Shown here: piece by piece, positions 14,709-17,047 of the stretch
Numbering within the stretch: position 1 is the stretch's first letter
Layout of the letters: each line of letters opens with the position of its first letter
Origin: [Eubacterium] saphenum
GTDB lineage: Bacteria > Bacillota > Clostridia > Oscillospirales > Ruminococcaceae
DNA: 17,047 nt
Assembly (NCBI GenBank): GCA_004555855.1
Contig: SFJQ01000032.1
Location: forward strand, 1-17,047
Direction of reading: 5' to 3'
Translations under genes and position numbers: made by a program
The notes under the pieces: model-generated
Database searches by the model: none
What the model saw: the letters and a program-made list of their open reading frames with translations, nothing else
Told to the model about the DNA's origin: nothing

Positions 14709-14831
14709 TCAAGCGTTTTTGCCGATTTTCTGCTTGTACCGCAAAAGCTCCTCGTAAACCCGCCGAGCCGCTTCGTTTCGCAGATTTTCCTTTTTATCCT
14801 TGGGAACCGACGCCGTGACCTTATATCCCAT
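14709..14831 (-). CDS. 40-residue basic protein upstream of the recombinase
   Basis: A very short frame, MGYKVTASVPKDKKENLR..., ends in YKQKIGKNA. GGGGCGGG lies 3 nt before its ATG, and its TGA is 16 bp upstream of the recombinase start. The opening strand VTASVPKD followed by a charged helix is reminiscent of small DNA-binding or ribbon-helix-helix-like proteins, but I do not recognise a family. It could be a regulator or directionality partner of the recombinase. Support is the ribosome site, the tight spacing, and a composition unlike random translation. Confidence 0.55.
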   Translation of the reverse strand: MGYKVTASVPKDKKENLRNEAARRVYEELLRYKQKIGKNA

Positions 14832-14890
14832 AATCCCGCCCCTTTCTCTCTATAAATATAGTTTGTCCGAGAGCAAAATATTACAGGAAA

Positions 14891-14921
14891 ACAAAAAGGC
14901 GCACCAAAGGGTGCCCCTTTT
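14891..14921 (-). terminator. Probable terminator of the kdp transcript
   Basis: AAAAGG-C-GCACC (14894-14905) pairs with GGTGC-C-CCTTTT (14910-14921), interrupted by one C-C mismatch. On the minus strand the stem ends in TTTTTGTTTT. It lies about 105 bp after the kdpE stop and upstream of the recombinase genes, so it insulates the two units. Confidence 0.7.
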
Positions 14922-14923
14922 GG

Positions 14924-14988
14924 CAATTCCGCCTCGCCGAAACTTCATCTATACAATAGACGATTTGCTCGGCGGAGCGAAATTCGCT
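14924..14988. repeat. Imperfect palindrome downstream of kdpE
   Basis: The left arm AATTCCGCCTCGCCGAA (14925-14941) matches, with small gaps, the reverse complement of the right arm at about 14965-14985 (perfect core CGCCGA/TCGGCG, 14935-14940 and 14969-14974). The centre contains CTAT/ATAG, and a second tight hairpin AGCGAA-A-TTCGCT lies at 14976-14988. It may be a decayed repeat element, an attachment-site relic, or a second transcription end signal. Confidence 0.45.
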
Positions 14989-15025
14989 TTATGGGAAACA
15001 CACTAACGGTACGCCCGATTTTTTC

Positions 15026-15724
15026 TCACAATTTGTTCATTCGATAGCCTATTCCAACGTGCGTTTGAATGTACTGCTGGTCTGTTTTGGAGCTTTTGTC
15101 CAGCTTCTTGCGAAGCGTTGCCATAAACACCCGCAGCGATGCTACATCGCTGTCGAACGAGCTGCCCCAGATGCTGTTTGTGATAAACGTGTGCGTGAGC
15201 ACCTTTCCGATGTTTCTTGCCAGAAGGCAAAGCAGCTTGTATTCAATCGGAGTGAGATGGATTTCCTCGCCGTTCATAAAAACGCTTCCCGCAGCGTAAT
15301 CAATCCGCATCTCGCCGTTTGTGAACTCCGAGTCCTCGGGGTCTGTGTTTTTAAGGCTTGCAAGGCGGCGCTGAGTTACGCGAAGCCGCGCCAGAAGCTC
15401 CTCAACCGAAAACGGCTTTGTGAGATAATCGTCCGCGCCCGAATCAAGCGCGTCAATCTTATCGGTATCCTCGCTGCGTGCGCTTATCACGATAATCGGC
15501 ACCTCGGACCATGTGCGTATGCGCTTTATTACATCAATTCCGTCAATATCGGGAAGCCCCAAATCCAGAAGTATTATTTCGGGCTTGTGGGTTGAGGTTT
15601 CCAAAAGCGCGCTCTGCCCGTCAGAGGCTTTTATGCACCCGTAATCGTGCGTATCGAGCGTGGTTGTGATAAGGTTTCTCACTGCGCTGTCGTCCTCAAC
15701 CACAAGAATTGTCGTCTTATTCAT
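15026..15724 (-). CDS. kdpE: KdpE-type response regulator
   Basis: An OmpR/PhoB-type regulator, 232 residues from the chosen start, which in known systems activates the high-affinity K+ pump genes kdpFABC. The receiver domain (about 5-118) has the acidic pair Asp11/Asp12, phosphorylation site Asp54, Ser81 and Lys103. A winged-helix DNA-binding domain (about 135-228) includes LTPIEYKLLCLLARNIGKVLTH and GIGYRM. The ATG at 15724 has GGAGGAGG upstream and overlaps the end of kdpD by 8 nt. A longer frame to 15802 lies wholly inside kdpD and is rejected. The partner genes kdpFABC are not in the window. Confidence 0.93.
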   Translation of the reverse strand: MNKTTILVVEDDSAVRNLITTTLDTHDYGCIKASDGQSALLETSTHKPEIILLDLGLPDIDGIDVIKRIRTWSEVPIIVISARSEDTDKIDALDSGADDYLTKPFSVEELLARLRVTQRRLASLKNTDPEDSEFTNGEMRIDYAAGSVFMNGEEIHLTPIEYKLLCLLARNIGKVLTHTFITNSIWGSSFDSDVASLRVFMATLRKKLDKSSKTDQQYIQTHVGIGYRMNKL

Positions 15725-17047
15725 GGATATTAACCTCCTCCACGGGCAGGGTGAAACAGAAAACCGAACCTGTCGGCTTGTTGTCGCGAACCGAGATTTC
15801 ACCTCCGTGCGCGGTAATTATCGATTTGCAAACCGCAAGCCCCAAGCCCATACTCCGGCGGCTGTCGGCGATTTTTGTTTCGGCGGTGTAGAACATATCG
15901 AAAATTCTCGGCTTGTCCTTGTCGGAAACGCCTTTGCCGAAGTCGGAAATCTCCACAGCCACATTCTTCCCCTGCCTGAACACATTCACGTTAATTTCTG
16001 TGCCATCGGGAGAGTATTTCACGGCGTTGTCCAAAATGTTTACAATCACCTGAACGATAAGCCGAGCGTCGATTTTCAAAATCAGGAACTCATCGCCCTC
16101 ATTAACGGAAATCTTTCTGCCGCTTGTGTTTCTGACTCTCGAAACCGCCTCGTCAATAACCTCCTCCATAAGCTCGGAGCGAAGGCGAAGCTTGGTTGTA
16201 CCGTCCTCGATACGAGTTGCCGAAAGCAGATTTTCAACCAGATTTATAAGCCAGAGCGAGTCGTCATAGATGCTCTTGTAGATTATCGCGCGCATTTCCG
16301 GCTCGATGCCCTCGCCTTCCGCAATTAAAAAGCCTGCGTTTCCCGAAATTGACGTGAGCGGAGTTCGTAAATCATGCGAAATCGAGCGCAGCAAATTTGC
16401 TCGGAACTGTTCGTGCTGTGCCAGAACTGCCGCGTCATTTTTTTCTTTGATGTTTCGCAGATTGTCAAGCGACAGCGCAAGTTCGCCGATTATCGAAAGC
16501 ACAACGCCTTTCTCGAAGGAATCGAGCTTATTTTTTCCGACGGCAATTCCAAAAACGCCGTAAGCTCTGTCATTGACGCGCGCTGCGAGATACAGGCACT
16601 TTGACGTGTGAACCGACTCGGCGGCTTCTCCGGAGCCTTGTTCGCTGCCAAAAGCGCGTTCTGCCGCCTGCCTTTCGTCGGGAAGAACATATTCCTCGGG
16701 AACGGTTTCGCCTTCTGCCGAGAAAATTTTCGGTTCGGAAAGCTTTCCGCGCTTTTCGCCATAAAAAATCACGCTGCGATTGAGCAGCTTCACAAGCTGA
16801 TTTGCCGCCGCAGCTGTCACCTCGGACTCGGTTTCTGCCTTTTGGAGCAGCTTGTGCGCGTCAAAAAGCACTCTCGTCTGATACTCTTTCTGCTTCGATT
16901 GTCTGGAATTCTGCTTGATTTTCGCAGCAAGGGAGCTTGTAATGAAAGCCGTGCAGAATAACACGATAAAGGTTATCGGATATGAAGAATCGTATGCGCT
17001 CAGCGAGAAAAACGGCTCGGTGAAGAAGTAATTGACCACAAAAACCG
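15717..17047 (-). CDS. kdpD: KdpD-type sensor histidine kinase, C-terminal part (gene runs off the right edge)
   Basis: A membrane sensor kinase for potassium limitation or turgor that phosphorylates KdpE. The frame is open to the window edge. A GTG at 17039 is only an internal codon, because full KdpD is about 900 residues with an N-terminal USP/KdpD domain. Visible are the last membrane segments in the typical context VNYFFTEPFFSLSAYDSSYPITF, a GAF-like region (about 60-195 of the visible part), the phosphoacceptor His222 in SISHDLRTPLTS, the N box ILDNAVKYS, and the ATP-binding glycine boxes ISDFGKGV and GLGLAVCKSII. All kinase motifs are intact. It is translationally coupled to kdpE by an 8-nt overlap. 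Confidence 0.94.
   Translation of the reverse strand, partial: VFVVNYFFTEPFFSLSAYDSSYPITFIVLFCTAFITSSLAAKIKQNSRQSKQKEYQTRVLFDAHKLLQKAETESEVTAAAANQLVKLLNRSVIFYGEKRGKLSEPKIFSAEGETVPEEYVLPDERQAAERAFGSEQGSGEAAESVHTSKCLYLAARVNDRAYGVFGIAVGKNKLDSFEKGVVLSIIGELALSLDNLRNIKEKNDAAVLAQHEQFRANLLRSISHDLRTPLTSISGNAGFLIAEGEGIEPEMRAIIYKSIYDDSLWLINLVENLLSATRIEDGTTKLRLRSELMEEVIDEAVSRVRNTSGRKISVNEGDEFLILKIDARLIVQVIVNILDNAVKYSPDGTEINVNVFRQGKNVAVEISDFGKGVSDKDKPRIFDMFYTAETKIADSRRSMGLGLAVCKSIITAHGGEISVRDNKPTGSVFCFTLPVEEVNIHE

Noticed and set aside
14693..14926. 77-codon minus-strand frame (MPKGAPFGAPF...)
   Set aside because: It crosses the kdp terminator hairpin and has no ribosome site. The 40-codon frame at 14709-14831 has both a ribosome site and sensible composition.
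12650..15010. Direct repeats marking the ends of a recombinase element
   Set aside because: I compared both flanks by eye and found no shared repeat long enough to propose attL/attR.
15725..15802. Extended N-terminus for kdpE
   Set aside because: It lies inside kdpD, and the receiver domain begins right after the ATG at 15724, which has GGAGGAGG upstream.
1..17047. tRNA, rRNA genes or CRISPR arrays
   Set aside because: No tRNA cloverleaf, rRNA segment or regularly spaced repeat was recognised on either strand.

Overview
The window looks like a chromosomal segment of a Gram-positive Clostridia-type bacterium, possibly of the Oscillospiraceae/Ruminococcaceae kind, with roughly balanced GC. 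The evidence is the order SRP RNA - dnaX - ybaB - recR, the CsoR/CopA copper operon, a ComFB homologue, strong TTGACA/TATAAT promoters and AGGAGG-type ribosome binding sites. Taxonomy is an inference; there is no rRNA in the window.

Left part (1-4137). A fragment of an unrecognised gene enters at the left edge. A minus-strand copper operon follows: csoR (repressor), then copA (Cu+ P-type ATPase), whose C-terminus is a complete CopZ-like chaperone domain. That domain has its own perfect Shine-Dalgarno and in-frame ATG, so one reading frame probably yields both a pump-chaperone fusion and free CopZ. A 108-bp hairpin element overlaps the copA stop codon, and a terminator lies beyond it. The csoR promoter carries a textbook CsoR operator in its spacer.

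Middle (3416-11572). A plus-strand promoter with a 10-bp direct repeat precedes an unnamed ribbon-helix-helix (RHH) protein gene, which is followed 15 bp later by clpB. A palindrome-packed, non-coding stretch of about 300 bp separates clpB from the convergent glmM gene. glmM and the SRP RNA gene are transcribed divergently from a short AT-rich promoter region. The conserved block SRP RNA, dnaX (tau/gamma), ybaB and recR ends in a strong terminator.

Right part (11573-17047), the more plastic section. A convergent comFB gene has a consensus promoter. Next come a polysaccharide deacetylase gene whose reading frame loses the last part of the NodB domain, and a broken remnant of a membrane sensor that still has a promoter and ribosome binding site. 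A lone large serine recombinase with a 40-codon gene just upstream lies on the minus strand, with no recognisable cargo. The kdpE/kdpD two-component pair, also on the minus strand, runs off the right edge.

Most of the window is ordinary core genome. The parts worth a second look are the internal CopZ start, the hairpin element at the copA stop, the RHH-clpB operon, the palindromic spacer, and the decayed region around the solo recombinase.
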